Counted from the stretch's first letter, positions 48,371 through 59,024 are shown. The stretch is 64,000 bases of DNA from Brevirhabdus sp. (GCA_024637315.1 JAGXFH010000038.1:40122-104121), one strand, 5' to 3'. The notes: generated from the sequence alone by a model not told the origin. Made by a program: numbers and translations.

Positions 48371-48394
48371 GCATTCAATTCTCTGTCCGAGGAC

Positions 48395-48628
48395 TCAGGA
48401 GGCTTTGGTGATGAAGCCGACCGCATCGCCGAAGGTCTGGATCGTCTCGGCAGCGTCATCAGGGATCTCGATCCCGAACTCCTCCTCGAACGCCATGACC
48501 AGCTCGACAGTGTCAAGGCTGTCGGCGCCCAGGTCGTCGATGAACGAAGCGGATTCGGTGACCTTGTCCTCTTCCACGCCCAGATGCTCGACGACGATCT
48601 TCTTTACGCGATCTGCGATGTCGCTCAT
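48395..48628 (-). CDS. acpP: Acyl carrier protein
   Basis: [65 protein letters not shown] phosphopantetheine site. Confidence 0.98.
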   Translation of the reverse strand: MSDIADRVKKIVVEHLGVEEDKVTESASFIDDLGADSLDTVELVMAFEEEFGIEIPDDAAETIQTFGDAVGFITKAS

Positions 48629-48814
48629 GTCTTGTCCTCTTTCCGTTCTTCGGGGCCAGTCCCCAGGTATCACTTCAGCCCCCCGGGGGCCACTTTTCAT
48701 CCGCCACGCGGCGGACAATGTCGGGTCGGATCAACCATATCCGATGCCATCCGAGCCGCCTATAGCATATCGCCTGTCCAAGGCAAACGCTTTCGCGAAC
48801 GCGTCGGTACGCGT

Positions 48815-49552
48815 CTAGAGCATGGCCATACCGCCGTTCACATGCAAGGTCGCGCCGGTGACATAGGCGGCTTCGGGGCTGGCCAGATAAGCCACTGCCG
48901 ACGCGATTTCCGCAGCCTCACCCATCCGTCCTGCAGGAACCTGGACAAGAATGCCGGCCTTCTGGTCGTCGGTCAGCTTGTCGGTCATCGCGGTGGTGAT
49001 GAACCCCGGGGCGACACAGTTCACCGTAATGCCGCGACTGGCAACCTCATAGGCCAGCGATTTCGACAGGCCGACCATTCCGGCCTTCGAGGCGGCATAA
49101 TTCGCCTGCCCCGGATTGCCCGTCGCCCCCACGACCGAGGAGATATTCACGATCCGCCCCCAGCGCGCCTTCATCATGCCGCGCACGACACCCCGGCAGA
49201 GCCGCATCACCGACGTCAGGTTGACGTTGAGCACGCTCTCCCAATCCTCGTCCGACATCCGCATGAACAGGTTGTCTCGGGTGATCCCGGCGTTGTTGAC
49301 AAGGATATCGACCGACCTCATCGCCTCGACCGCCTGTTTCGGCAAGGCCTCGACGGCGTCTCGATCCGACAGGTCGCAGGGCAGGACATGCACCCGCCCC
49401 CCAAGCTCGGCGGCCAGCGCCTCCAGCGGATCGACCCGCGTTCCCGACAGCGCCACCACCGCGCCCTGCATGTGCAGGCCGCGCGCGATCGCCGCACCGA
49501 TCCCCCCCGATGCGCCCGTCACCAGCGCGTTCTTGCCCGTCAGATCGAACAT
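48815..49552 (-). CDS. fabG: 3-oxoacyl-ACP reductase FabG
   Basis: MFDLTGKNALVTGASGGIGAAIARGLH, NNAGITRDNLFMRM, YAASKAGMVGLSKSLAYEVASRGITVNCVAPGFI. Confidence 0.96.
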   Translation of the reverse strand: MFDLTGKNALVTGASGGIGAAIARGLHMQGAVVALSGTRVDPLEALAAELGGRVHVLPCDLSDRDAVEALPKQAVEAMRSVDILVNNAGITRDNLFMRMSDEDWESVLNVNLTSVMRLCRGVVRGMMKARWGRIVNISSVVGATGNPGQANYAASKAGMVGLSKSLAYEVASRGITVNCVAPGFITTAMTDKLTDDQKAGILVQVPAGRMGEAAEIASAVAYLASPEAAYVTGATLHVNGGMAML

Positions 49553-49690
49553 CCTCAGATCCCCTGTTCCGTTGCCTGACCCGAAATAGCAGCCTCACCC
49601 CTGCCGCGCCACCCGCAGTTCGGCCAGATTGCCAAATACAGGCCGCTATTGCACCGCGTACTGCCAAGCGCCGCTGTCCGGATTTGCGTG

Positions 49691-50440
49691 ATGCTGCAAA
49701 AGAACCAATGTTACGCCCCTGCCGCCCTGTCGGATCCAGTTCCGCAACTGATCAATCTCGTGTTCTTGGTGCTTGCCATCGACTGGTTCGGCTATCCGTC
49801 AGGGATCTTCGGCAGGTCCCAACATACCGGGATGCCGCGGATCCTGGAATCAAAGCTCTGGACAAGCCCCGAACAAGGGGCGACGTGTGCCGGTTCCCGC
49901 GCTTCGAGCTACGGTCTCGTCACCTCGCGCCCGCCGCAAGAGAACGGCTCTTTCATCCCCGGCGCACCCCGAACTTCCGATCTCACCGACCCCAAGATGC
50001 AGATCGAGGCTATTGCCCGCGTCGCATTCGAAGTCCAGCTGCTGCTGAGCCGCGAGGTGGCTCGCCTGCTTGCCATCCTCGAAGCGGCGGTGCAGGACTT
50101 CGGCTCTGACCACCGCCTGATGGCGCAGACGAGCCTTGACGAGGCGATCCGGCCGATACCGACATCGCCAGTTAGCGGGGTCGCGCAGGCAGCCCGTGCC
50201 TCGATCAATTCCAAGCGGCTGGATTTCGCCGTGATCGACCGTCGCGGCCACCTTGGCGCCGCGACCGACTACCAGGGGTCTGGCCACCACCAGCACAAGG
50301 CGTTCCTGCGCGACGCGGAAAAACGAGAGGCCGTGCGAAAGGCCGGCATGCCCTTTATCGGAGTTGAACGGGATTTCGATACCGACGAGATCCGCAGCCG
50401 CCTGCGGCGCATCCTGCAACCGGTGTCGCGGTACATCTGA
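49691..50440 (+). CDS. DUF2726 domain-containing protein (N-terminus uncertain, possibly degenerate)
   Basis: C-terminal LLSREVARLLAILEAAVQDFGSDHRLMAQTSLDEAIRPI...INSKRLDFAVIDRRGHLGAATDYQGSGHHQHKAFLRDAEKREAVRKAGMPFIGVE. Confidence 0.65.
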   Translation: MLQKNQCYAPAALSDPVPQLINLVFLVLAIDWFGYPSGIFGRSQHTGMPRILESKLWTSPEQGATCAGSRASSYGLVTSRPPQENGSFIPGAPRTSDLTDPKMQIEAIARVAFEVQLLLSREVARLLAILEAAVQDFGSDHRLMAQTSLDEAIRPIPTSPVSGVAQAARASINSKRLDFAVIDRRGHLGAATDYQGSGHHQHKAFLRDAEKREAVRKAGMPFIGVERDFDTDEIRSRLRRILQPVSRYI

Positions 50441-50513
50441 CCCGAAAGCCGCTGCTTTCTCTTCGTTGAAATTCTCCGGGGGGCACCGGGGGGTCGGAAA
50501 GCCCCCTCGTGCT

Positions 50514-51443
50514 TCAGTCCAGGGCCGCGGCGATATCCTCGGGCGTGCCGACGGCCCGGGTCGTCACGCCTTCCGCGCAGCGCTTGATCATGCCCGATAG
50601 CGCCTTGCCGGCGCCGATCTCCCAGAACTCGGTCACGCCCTGCCCGGCCATGAAGACCACGCTTTCGCGCCAGCGCACCGCCCCGGTCACCTGTCGCACC
50701 AGCAGCGCACGGATCTCGGCAGGATCGCTCACGGCGTCGGCCAGCACATTGGCGACCAGCGGCACACGCGGAGCGGCGATCTCGACACTCTCCAACGCGT
50801 CGGCCATGACCTGTGCCGCCGGTTCCATCAGCGCACAATGGAACGGTGCGGAAACCGGCAGCATCAGCGCCCGTTTCGCGCCGATCTCCTTGGCAATGGC
50901 ACAGGCCCGTTCGACCGCCTCGCGGTGGCCCGAAACCACGACCTGCCCCGGATCATTGTCATTCGCCGCCTGACAGACCTGACCCTGCGCGGCCCGTTCG
51001 GCTGCCTCGGTCGCCTGCTCGAAACTCAGGCCCAGTAGCGCCGCCATCGCGCCGACACCGACAGGCACCGCCTGCTGCATCGCGCGTCCGCGCACCCGCA
51101 ACAGCCGCGCGGTATCGGCGATACTCAACGAGCCCGCCGAAGCCAGCGCGGCATATTCCCCCAGCGAATGGCCCGCGACAAAGGCGACCTTATCCAGCCC
51201 GATCGCTTCGGCCTGCAGTGCGCGGATTGCCGCCAACGAGGTTGCCATCAACGCGGGCTGGGCGTTCTCGGTCAGGGTCAGCGCGTCCTGCTCGCCCTCC
51301 CAGATCAGTGCCGACAGCTTCTCGCCCAGGGCCTCGTCAACTTCGTCGAAGACGGCGCGCGCCGCCGGGTAGGCATCCGACAGCGCTTTGCCCATGCCAA
51401 TGGTCTGGGCGCCTTGCCCCGGAAATACGAATGCTCGGCTCAT
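50514..51443 (-). CDS. fabD: Malonyl CoA-acyl carrier protein transacylase FabD
   Basis: AFVFPGQGAQTIGMGKAL, VAGHSLGEYAALASAG, ALMLPVSAPFHCALM. Confidence 0.97.
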   Translation of the reverse strand: MSRAFVFPGQGAQTIGMGKALSDAYPAARAVFDEVDEALGEKLSALIWEGEQDALTLTENAQPALMATSLAAIRALQAEAIGLDKVAFVAGHSLGEYAALASAGSLSIADTARLLRVRGRAMQQAVPVGVGAMAALLGLSFEQATEAAERAAQGQVCQAANDNDPGQVVVSGHREAVERACAIAKEIGAKRALMLPVSAPFHCALMEPAAQVMADALESVEIAAPRVPLVANVLADAVSDPAEIRALLVRQVTGAVRWRESVVFMAGQGVTEFWEIGAGKALSGMIKRCAEGVTTRAVGTPEDIAAALD

Positions 51444-51522
51444 GACTCCCCCTCGCTGCTATTCTGGCCGCCGGTGTAGCGGCTCGACCGCCACCCGGCA
51501 AGCGGCGGGGAACAAGGTGGGG

Positions 51523-52143
51523 TCAGCGCGCTGCGAAGGCCGACGGAACCCGTGGCTTGGCAGTTGCGGCGGGCAGCCGGGGCTGCTTCACCTCGGCGAC
51601 CTCTTTGCGCAGATCCAGAGTCAGCCGCTGCAGCAACGGCGCCAGTTCCGCCTCGGTGCCTTCGGTGATCGCGGTCACGCCGCGCTCGCCCGTGATCCGC
51701 ACGCACAGCCGGTTGCGCATGAACGCCGACTTCGCCCGCTGCAGGAACACGCTTTCGACCTCGGCAATCGGCACCGCGCTGACTGGTGTCGCCCGACCGT
51801 GGCGGTTGCGCCTGGCGGTGCGCAGCACCCGTCGATGCAGGTCGATATGCACCTCGTAGCAGAGCCCGCGCCGTGCGATCAGGTACAGCATCCCGGCCAT
51901 TACGAAGAAAATCACCGTGCCGGCAATCTTGAATGGCACAAGATCGGCGGTGGCGTTTGAGCCGGGGATCAGCCAGAATCCGTAGGCTGCCATTCCCAGC
52001 AAAACGGCGGCAAAGCTCGCCGCCATCTCTCCATACGCGGCGCGCACCAGAGTTCCTTGCCCTGGCCGGATGATGTAACCCCAACTGGTGCCGGTCACGC
52101 CGGCCCCATTGCCGCGGCCTGTATCGAGTATCGACTGATCCAT
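51523..52143 (-). CDS. Conserved hypothetical membrane protein (two TM helices)
   Basis: Hydrophobic segments FAAVLLGMAAYGFWLI and IAGTVIFFVMAGMLYLIA; soluble C-terminal domain; codon-like composition. Confidence 0.6.
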   Translation of the reverse strand: MDQSILDTGRGNGAGVTGTSWGYIIRPGQGTLVRAAYGEMAASFAAVLLGMAAYGFWLIPGSNATADLVPFKIAGTVIFFVMAGMLYLIARRGLCYEVHIDLHRRVLRTARRNRHGRATPVSAVPIAEVESVFLQRAKSAFMRNRLCVRITGERGVTAITEGTEAELAPLLQRLTLDLRKEVAEVKQPRLPAATAKPRVPSAFAAR

Positions 52144-52432
52144 TTCGCCCGTCCTGCTCCGAACCTGTCCGTATTTGGTTAATCACCTGGAAACATCCTA
52201 TGGTTGCGAAACACGGCAATATTTCGACCACTCCGGTTCGAATTCAGGGCTTCGGGCACCGGCGGTGGCCATTTGGTGCGGAATGCCGCAAAACCCTTGA
52301 ACCTCTGAGCCATCCCTGTATAAGGCCCCGTCCTTCCGCATCGTACCGGAACCAGCGCAGCCTCTCGTGGGCGGGTCGCGGAAGGTGTCAGACCCGACGC
52401 CCTATGAAGTGCGCTATAAAAGTGGAGTGAAC

Positions 52433-52801
52433 ATGCCCCTTTACGAGCATGTCTTTATTGCGCGTCAGGACCTGTCCAACACGCAAGCCGAAGGCCTTAT
52501 CGAACATTTCGGCACCGTCCTTTCGGATAACGGCGGCAAGGTCGTCGAAAACGAGTACTGGGGCGTCAAGACGATGGCCTACAAGATCAACAAGAACCGC
52601 AAGGGCCATTATGCCTTCATGCGCTCCGATGCCCCGGCCCCGGCCGTGCAGGAAATGGAACGCCTGATGCGCTTGCATGACGACGTGATGCGCGTCCTGA
52701 CCATCAAGGTCGACGCCCACGAAGAAGGCCCCTCGGCGCAGATGCAGAAGCGTGATGATCGCGGCGACCGTGGCGACCGCCGCCCCCGTCGTGATAACTA
52801 G
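52433..52801 (+). CDS. rpsF: 30S ribosomal protein S6
   Basis: [62 protein letters not shown]. Confidence 0.98.
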   Translation: MPLYEHVFIARQDLSNTQAEGLIEHFGTVLSDNGGKVVENEYWGVKTMAYKINKNRKGHYAFMRSDAPAPAVQEMERLMRLHDDVMRVLTIKVDAHEEGPSAQMQKRDDRGDRGDRRPRRDN

Positions 52802-52812
52802 GAGCAGACACC

Positions 52813-53040
52813 ATGGCAACAAAACCCTTTTTCCGTCGCCGCAAGGTCTGCCCGTTCTCGGGCGACAATGCTCCCGCAATCGACTACAAGGACACGCGCC
52901 TGCTACAACGCTACATTTCCGAGCGTGGCAAGATCGTGCCGTCCCGTATCACCGCCGTCTCGCAGAAGAAGCAGCGTGAACTCGCCCGTGCCATCAAGCG
53001 CGCGCGGTTCCTCGCCCTGCTTCCCTATGCCGTGAAGTAA
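52813..53040 (+). CDS. rpsR: 30S ribosomal protein S18
   Basis: [69 protein letters not shown]. Confidence 0.99.
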   Translation: MATKPFFRRRKVCPFSGDNAPAIDYKDTRLLQRYISERGKIVPSRITAVSQKKQRELARAIKRARFLALLPYAVK

Positions 53041-53051
53041 GGAGAAAGCAC

Positions 53052-53708
53052 ATGCAAGTCATCCTTCTCGAACGCGTGGCCAAGCTTGGCCAGATGGGCG
53101 ATGTCGTCGACGTCAAGCAAGGCTATGCCCGCAACTTCCTGCTTCCGCAGGGCAAGGCACTGCGCGCCTCGGAGGACAATATCAAATCCTTCGAGTCGCA
53201 AAAGGCACAGCTTCAGGCACAGAACCTCGAAACCAAGAAAGAGGCCGACGCACTGTCCGCGAAACTCGATGGCCAAACCTTCATCGTGATTCGCTCCGCC
53301 TCTGATTCCGGTGCGCTCTACGGTTCCGTCACCACCCGCGACGCCGCCGATGCAGCCACCGAAAACGGCTTTACCATCGATCGCAAGCAGATCACGCTGC
53401 AGCGTCCGATCAAGGATCTTGGTCTGCACTCGCTGACCGTGATCCTGCACCCCGAGGTCGAGGCCGAGATCATCCTCAACGTCGCCCGTTCGACCGAAGA
53501 GGCCGAACTTCAGGCAGCCGGGAAATCGATCCAGGAACTCGCCGCCGAAGAAGAAGCCGCCGCGGAATTCGAGATCGCCGAACTCTTCGACGATCTCGGC
53601 GCCGCCGGGATGGAGGATTTCGGCGACGACGACAACGCGCCCGCCCGCCAGTCGACCGATGGCGACAGGGTTTCGGACACCAATGAAGAGACCGACAAGG
53701 ACGCATAA
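53052..53708 (+). CDS. rplI: 50S ribosomal protein L9
   Basis: [40 protein letters not shown]. Confidence 0.98.
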   Translation: MQVILLERVAKLGQMGDVVDVKQGYARNFLLPQGKALRASEDNIKSFESQKAQLQAQNLETKKEADALSAKLDGQTFIVIRSASDSGALYGSVTTRDAADAATENGFTIDRKQITLQRPIKDLGLHSLTVILHPEVEAEIILNVARSTEEAELQAAGKSIQELAAEEEAAAEFEIAELFDDLGAAGMEDFGDDDNAPARQSTDGDRVSDTNEETDKDA

Positions 53709-53730
53709 TCCTCGTTTGCCCCACCAATCG

Positions 53731-53763
53731 AAGGCCGCGCCCCGCAAAGGCGCGGCCTTTTTT
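53731..53763 (+). terminator. Rho-independent terminator after rplI
   Basis: aaggccgcgccccgcaaaggcgcggcctttttt: long GC stem followed by a T-run. Confidence 0.85.
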
Positions 53764-54048
53764 CATCGACCCCGACCTCAATGGTCTGGTTTGAAGATGA
53801 CAAGATGGTTTCGTGTTCCAACCCTGCGAATGACTGGATTGCAGACAGTTCGCTGAACACCCTGCTTGTTTGGCCGCTTGTTCGAAGTGTCAGATTCACG
53901 CCCCGTCGATTTCAGAATGTCCCCCGTTCCCGCTGTCCTTTTTGCATCCGCAATCGCGCGGTCGTTTTTTCGGCAGACGCGCCGTCTGGTAAAGGCCTGC
54001 GTTTAGAGCATTAATGGGGACACTCAATTCGGGGGACGTGTTGCGGAC

Positions 54049-54954
54049 ATGGCTTTTACCCTTAGACAACTTCAGTTCTTTGTGGCCGCCGCCGAACACG
54101 GCAGCGTGTCTGGCGCGGCGAAGGTGCTGTCGATCTCGCAATCGTCGGTCACCGAGGCGATCAAGGCGCTCGAGGCCGACCTTGGCATCACGCTGTGCGA
54201 AAGAAAGGCGCGCGGAATCGAGATCACCAATGCGGGTCAACAGTTTCTGCGGCACGCGCGGAAAATCCGCGATGACGTGTCGGATGCGCGCCGATCGTTC
54301 CTGGTCGGCTCGGAACAGCGTGAAGGTGAAATCCGGCTTGGCGTGACGTCGCTGGTGGCGGGATACGGGCTCGCCGAGGCGCTGTCGCGATACCGGCGGA
54401 CGTTTCCGGCGGTCAAGGTCTCGGCCCTTGAGGATACCGGCGAGTATCTGGAACATCTGCTGATCGGCGGCGAGATCGACGTGGCGTTTCTGGTTGTCTC
54501 GAACCTGCGTAACCGCGGTGCCTTCCAGGTTGAAAGCATCGCCGCCTCTGCCATGCGGCTGTGGTTACCCTTGGGGCATCCCCTGGCCGCCAAAGAGGCG
54601 ATCGGGCTCGAGGAGGTGGCGCAGGAGCCGATGATCATGTTGTCGGTCGAAGAGATCGAGGAAAACACCTCGCGCCTGCTGGCCTCGCTTGGGACACGTC
54701 CCGATGTGGCGTTTCGCACCCGATCTGTCGAAGCGGTACGCAGCCTGGTCGCCACCGGAATGGGGGTCGCGATCCTGCCCGATCTGATCTATCGGCCGTG
54801 GTCGCTGGAAGGCGACCGGATCGAAATTCGCGATGTCTCCGGCGATCTGCCCACGGTGCAGGTCGGCATGGCTTGGCGGCGCGGCGCGCCACTGCCCGAC
54901 CTGGCGCGGGATTTTGTGCGCCTGGCGCAGACCTCGTTTCAGTCGCATCCATAA
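54049..54954 (+). CDS. LysR family transcriptional regulator
   Basis: FTLRQLQFFVAAAEHGSVSGAAKVLSISQSSVTEAIKALEADLGITLCERKARGIEITNAG. Confidence 0.95.
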   Translation: MAFTLRQLQFFVAAAEHGSVSGAAKVLSISQSSVTEAIKALEADLGITLCERKARGIEITNAGQQFLRHARKIRDDVSDARRSFLVGSEQREGEIRLGVTSLVAGYGLAEALSRYRRTFPAVKVSALEDTGEYLEHLLIGGEIDVAFLVVSNLRNRGAFQVESIAASAMRLWLPLGHPLAAKEAIGLEEVAQEPMIMLSVEEIEENTSRLLASLGTRPDVAFRTRSVEAVRSLVATGMGVAILPDLIYRPWSLEGDRIEIRDVSGDLPTVQVGMAWRRGAPLPDLARDFVRLAQTSFQSHP

Positions 54955-54956
54955 GA

Positions 54957-54973
54957 TATCGGAATATCCGATA
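54957..54973. promoter_or_regulatory. Perfect 17-bp palindrome tatcggaatatccgata, candidate LysR operator
   Basis: 7-bp inverted arms with 3-bp spacer; contains T-N11-A; between lysR and the ABC operon. Confidence 0.55.
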
Positions 54974-55092
54974 ATGCTATTCTGATTTTTGTATTTGCGA
55001 ATTTTCAGATTAACGGCAGAGTTGTCGGTGACATTGGCGCGGGCGCAAGAACCGCCCAGATCGTGTGTTTCACACTTCAGGGAGACTTCCAA

Positions 55093-56250
55093 ATGACTGC
55101 ACGCTTTCTTCTCTCAACAGCAGTGACAGTGCTGGTCGCTGCGCAGCCGGTCCTTGCACAAATGATGACAGAGGTCGGACCAGGCGAAGGCCAGGTCGAT
55201 ATCGTGGCGTGGCCCGGCTATATCGAACGCGGCGATACAATGGCCGAGTTCGACTGGGTCACCAAGTTCGAAGAGGCCACTGGCTGCAAGGTCAACGTGA
55301 AATCCGCGAACACCTCGGACGAGATGGTGGCGCTGATGAACGAGGGCGGCTTCGACCTGGTGACTGCCTCGGGCGACGCCTCGCTGCGATTGATCGCCGG
55401 CCAGCGGGTGCAGGAAGTGAACGTGGACCTGATCCCCTCATGGTCGGCGGTCGACGACCGGCTGAAAGACGCGCCGTGGCATACCGTCGACGGCAAGCAC
55501 TACGGCACGCCCTACATGTGGGGGCCAAACGTGCTGATGTACAACACCGACGCCTTCGGTGACAGTCCGCCGACATCATGGAACGTGGTCTTCGAAGAGA
55601 TGACCCTGCCGGACGGTCAGCCGAATTCGGGCCGGGTCCAAGCCTATGACGGTCCAATCCACATCGCCGACGCAGCCAACTATCTGATGTATCACCAGCC
55701 CGATCTGGGCATCACGTCGCCCTACGAGCTGAATGCGGATCAATACGCCGCCGCTCTGGATCTGCTGCGCACCCAGCGTACGCTGGTCAACCGCTACTGG
55801 CATGATGCCTTCATCCAGATGGACGATTTCAAGAACGAGGGCGTGGTCGCCTCCGGCTCTTGGCCGTTCCAGGTAAACATTCTGCAAAGCGAAGACCAGC
55901 CGATTGCTTCCGTCATTCCGATCGAGGGCGCGACGGGCTGGGCCGATACCACGATGATGCATGTCGATTCCGCGCATCCCAACTGCGCCTATATGTGGAT
56001 GGAGCATTCGCTGGCCTCGAACCTGCAATCCGATCTCTCGGTCTGGTTCGGTGCCAATCCGGCGGTTCTGGCGGCATGCACCGACGGGCGCGGGATGCAG
56101 ACGGCAGAAGGCTGTACCAAGAACGGGCTCGACGACTTCGAGAAGATCAAGTTCTGGACCACCCCGGTCAGCTCATGCGAAAGCCAGGGCGAATGCGTAC
56201 CCTATTATCGCTGGGTGTCGGACTATATCGGCGTCATCGGCGGTCGCTAG
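55093..56250 (+). CDS. Polyamine-type ABC transporter substrate-binding protein (PotD/PotF-like)
   Basis: Signal peptide, then VDIVAWPGYIERGDTMAEFDWVTKFEEATGCKVNVKSANTSDEMVALMNEGGFDLVTASGDASLRLI. Confidence 0.88.
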   Translation: MTARFLLSTAVTVLVAAQPVLAQMMTEVGPGEGQVDIVAWPGYIERGDTMAEFDWVTKFEEATGCKVNVKSANTSDEMVALMNEGGFDLVTASGDASLRLIAGQRVQEVNVDLIPSWSAVDDRLKDAPWHTVDGKHYGTPYMWGPNVLMYNTDAFGDSPPTSWNVVFEEMTLPDGQPNSGRVQAYDGPIHIADAANYLMYHQPDLGITSPYELNADQYAAALDLLRTQRTLVNRYWHDAFIQMDDFKNEGVVASGSWPFQVNILQSEDQPIASVIPIEGATGWADTTMMHVDSAHPNCAYMWMEHSLASNLQSDLSVWFGANPAVLAACTDGRGMQTAEGCTKNGLDDFEKIKFWTTPVSSCESQGECVPYYRWVSDYIGVIGGR

Positions 56251-56315
56251 GATCCCGCAACTCGTTCTGCACATCACCGGCGGCGCCGCCGCCGGATCTT
56301 GAGGCCTATCTGCAT

Positions 56316-57308
56316 ATGACTGTCGCCGTTGAATTCGACCATGTCTCGCGTCATTTCGGGGCGGTCCGAGCCGTTGATGACGTGTCCATCGCGATCGAGG
56401 AAGGGGGGTTCTTCGCGATGCTTGGCCCGTCCGGATCCGGCAAGACCACCTGTCTGCGGCTGATATCGGGATTCGAGAGGCCAACGGCAGGCCATGTTCG
56501 CATATTCGGCGAGAACTCGGAAAATGTGCCGCCAAATCGGCGGCCGGTGAACACGGTCTTTCAGGACTATGCCCTGTTTCCGCATCTCAGCGTGCGCGAC
56601 AACGTCGCCTACGGACTTATGGTCAAGGGCACCGACCGGCGCCGCCGGCAGGCCGCCGCCGAGGACATGCTGGCACTGGTCAAGCTGGACGGCTATGGGG
56701 CCCGCAAGCCGGCAGAACTGTCTGGCGGCCAGCGCCAGCGCGTCGCGCTGGCCAGGGCTCTGGTCAACAAGCCGCGCGTCCTGTTGCTGGACGAGCCCCT
56801 GGGCGCGCTGGATCTCAAGTTGCGCGAAGCAATGCAGGAAGAACTGAAGTCGCTGCAGCGCGCGCTTGGCATCACCTTCATCTTCGTCACGCATGATCAG
56901 GGCGAGGCGCTGTCGATGGCCGACCGGGTCGCGGTATTCAGCCAGGGCGCGATCGTCCAGGTCGGCAGTCCACAGGACATCTACGAACGGCCCCACACCC
57001 GCTTCGTCGCGGATTTCGTCGGCTCTGCCAATGTGCTCTCGCCGGAGCTTGCGGCCCGCGCGGGCGGCCCCCGTCATTGGTCCAGCTTGCGCCCCGAAGC
57101 GATTGCGCTGGCCAAGCCCGAGGCAGCCCGCCTGACCGGCACGGTGACAGGAACACGCTATCTTGGGGCCGTGAACCGGGTCACGGTCGCGGTGGGCGGT
57201 GATATGCTGACTATCGCCTTGCCCGCTGTTCAGACAGTGCCGGCGGATGGCGCCGAAATCGGCCTGACCTGGCCCGACGGCGCGCTGCACACAATGGAGG
57301 CCGAATGA
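56316..57308 (+). CDS. Polyamine-type ABC transporter ATP-binding protein (PotA-like)
   Basis: LGPSGSGKTTCLRLISGFERPTAG, FQDYALFPHLSVRDNVAYGL, LSGGQRQRVALARALVNKPRVLLLDEPLGALDLKLREAMQ. Confidence 0.94.
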   Translation: MTVAVEFDHVSRHFGAVRAVDDVSIAIEEGGFFAMLGPSGSGKTTCLRLISGFERPTAGHVRIFGENSENVPPNRRPVNTVFQDYALFPHLSVRDNVAYGLMVKGTDRRRRQAAAEDMLALVKLDGYGARKPAELSGGQRQRVALARALVNKPRVLLLDEPLGALDLKLREAMQEELKSLQRALGITFIFVTHDQGEALSMADRVAVFSQGAIVQVGSPQDIYERPHTRFVADFVGSANVLSPELAARAGGPRHWSSLRPEAIALAKPEAARLTGTVTGTRYLGAVNRVTVAVGGDMLTIALPAVQTVPADGAEIGLTWPDGALHTMEAE

Positions 57309-58228
57309 CCGGCGGCCAGCACCTGACTGCGCGGATATCCGATGCGTTCTGGCGCCATCCGCGCCTGCTTCTGGCGGTACTGCTGACCCCGCCGCTGATC
57401 TGGCTGGGCGTGATCTACATCGGCTCGCTGCTCGCGCTTCTGGTTCAAAGTTTTTTCTCGATCGACGAGTTTTCGGGCCTGATCAACTATCAATTCACGC
57501 TGAAAACCTATGCCGAACTGCTGCGGCCCTCAAATTTCGACATCATCCTGCGCACCACTTTGATGGCCGCGAGCGTCACGATTGTCGCCGCTGTCATCGC
57601 ATTTCCGATTGCCTATTATGCCGCGCGCTATGCCAAGGGTCGGATGAAGGCGTTCTTCTATCTGGGCGTCATGCTGCCCTTGTGGTCCAGCTATCTGGTC
57701 AAGGTCTACGCCTGGAAACTGATCCTCGCCAAGGAAGGCATACTGAACTGGGCCGTCGACGGGGTCGGTGCGTCCGCTGCGCTGAACGCGGTGCTCGCGC
57801 TGCCGGTGATCGGCGGCAGCTCGCTGTCAGTGAGCTATATCGGCACCTTTCTGGTGTTCCTTTATGTCTGGCTGCCATTCATGATCCTGCCGATGCAGGC
57901 AGCACTTGAACGTGTGCCGGTCAATCTGCTTGAAGCGTCCGGCGATCTTGGCGGACGGCCCAGTCAGACCCTGCGCCATGTGATCCTGCCGCTGGCGCTG
58001 CCGGGCATCATAGCCGGGTCTATCTTCACCTTTTCGCTGACTTTGGGCGATTACATCATCCCTCAGATTGTCGGGTCGTCGCGGCGCTTCATCGGGCAGG
58101 CGGTCTATGCGCATCAGGGCACTGCAGGCAACATCCCCCTGGCCGCCGCTTTTGCAGTCGTGCCGATCGTGATCATGGCAATCTATCTTTGGGTGGCCAA
58201 GCGCAAGGGAGCCTTCGATGCACTCTGA
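57305..58228 (+). CDS. ABC transporter permease (PotB-like)
   Basis: Six-TM permease; [48 protein letters not shown]. Confidence 0.93.
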   Translation: MTGGQHLTARISDAFWRHPRLLLAVLLTPPLIWLGVIYIGSLLALLVQSFFSIDEFSGLINYQFTLKTYAELLRPSNFDIILRTTLMAASVTIVAAVIAFPIAYYAARYAKGRMKAFFYLGVMLPLWSSYLVKVYAWKLILAKEGILNWAVDGVGASAALNAVLALPVIGGSSLSVSYIGTFLVFLYVWLPFMILPMQAALERVPVNLLEASGDLGGRPSQTLRHVILPLALPGIIAGSIFTFSLTLGDYIIPQIVGSSRRFIGQAVYAHQGTAGNIPLAAAFAVVPIVIMAIYLWVAKRKGAFDAL

Positions 58229-59024
58229 CCGTGCGCCGCTGGGATTGAAGATCGCCGCCTTTGCCGGGCTGGCGTTTCTGCATGCGCCGATCGTGCTGAT
58301 TTTCATCTATGCCTTCACCACCGAGGATCGAACCTATCAATGGCCGCCGCCCGGCCTGACGCTGCAATGGTTCGGCGTCACCTGGAACCGCCCCGACGTC
58401 TGGCAGGCGCTGGGGCTTTCGGTCCGCGTCGCGACTGTCTCGACCCTGGTCGCCCTGATCCTCGGCACGCTCTGCGCCGCAGCGGTCAGCCGCGCACGGT
58501 TCTTCGGGCGCGAGGCCGTGTCGCTTCTGGTGATCCTGCCCATCGCCCTGCCCGGGATCATCACCGGGATCGCGTTGCGATCAGCCTTTAACCTCGGCGA
58601 CATCTCGTTTTCCACGATCACCATCGTGCTCGGCCACGCAACGTTCTGCATCGTCGTGGTCTACAACAACGCCGTGGCGCGCTTTCGCCGGCTTTCAGGC
58701 TCGATGCTCGAGGCGTCCGCCGACCTGGGCGCGGACGGCTTTCAGACGTTTCGCCATATCGTGGTGCCCAACATCGCCACCGCGCTGCTGGCGGGCGGCA
58801 TGCTGGCTTTCGCGCTGTCCTTCGACGAGGTGATCGTGACCACCTTCACCGCAGGACAACAGCAGACCTTGCCAATCTGGATGCTCGAAGAACTCGTGCG
58901 ACCGCGCCAGCGCCCGGTGACCAACGTGGTGGCCATGGTGGTGGTGATCGTCACCTTCCTGCCGATCCTGGCAGCGTACTATCTGACCCGCGGTGGCTCC
59001 GAGACCGCCGGGGGCGACAAATGA
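58218..59024 (+). CDS. ABC transporter permease (PotC-like)
   Basis: [49 protein letters not shown]. Confidence 0.93.
   Translation: MHSDRAPLGLKIAAFAGLAFLHAPIVLIFIYAFTTEDRTYQWPPPGLTLQWFGVTWNRPDVWQALGLSVRVATVSTLVALILGTLCAAAVSRARFFGREAVSLLVILPIALPGIITGIALRSAFNLGDISFSTITIVLGHATFCIVVVYNNAVARFRRLSGSMLEASADLGADGFQTFRHIVVPNIATALLAGGMLAFALSFDEVIVTTFTAGQQQTLPIWMLEELVRPRQRPVTNVVAMVVVIVTFLPILAAYYLTRGGSETAGGDK

Noticed and set aside
47888-49579. 563-aa plus-strand ORF across acpP and fabG
   Set aside because: Antisense to two well-supported essential genes; composition typical of GC-rich antisense reading.
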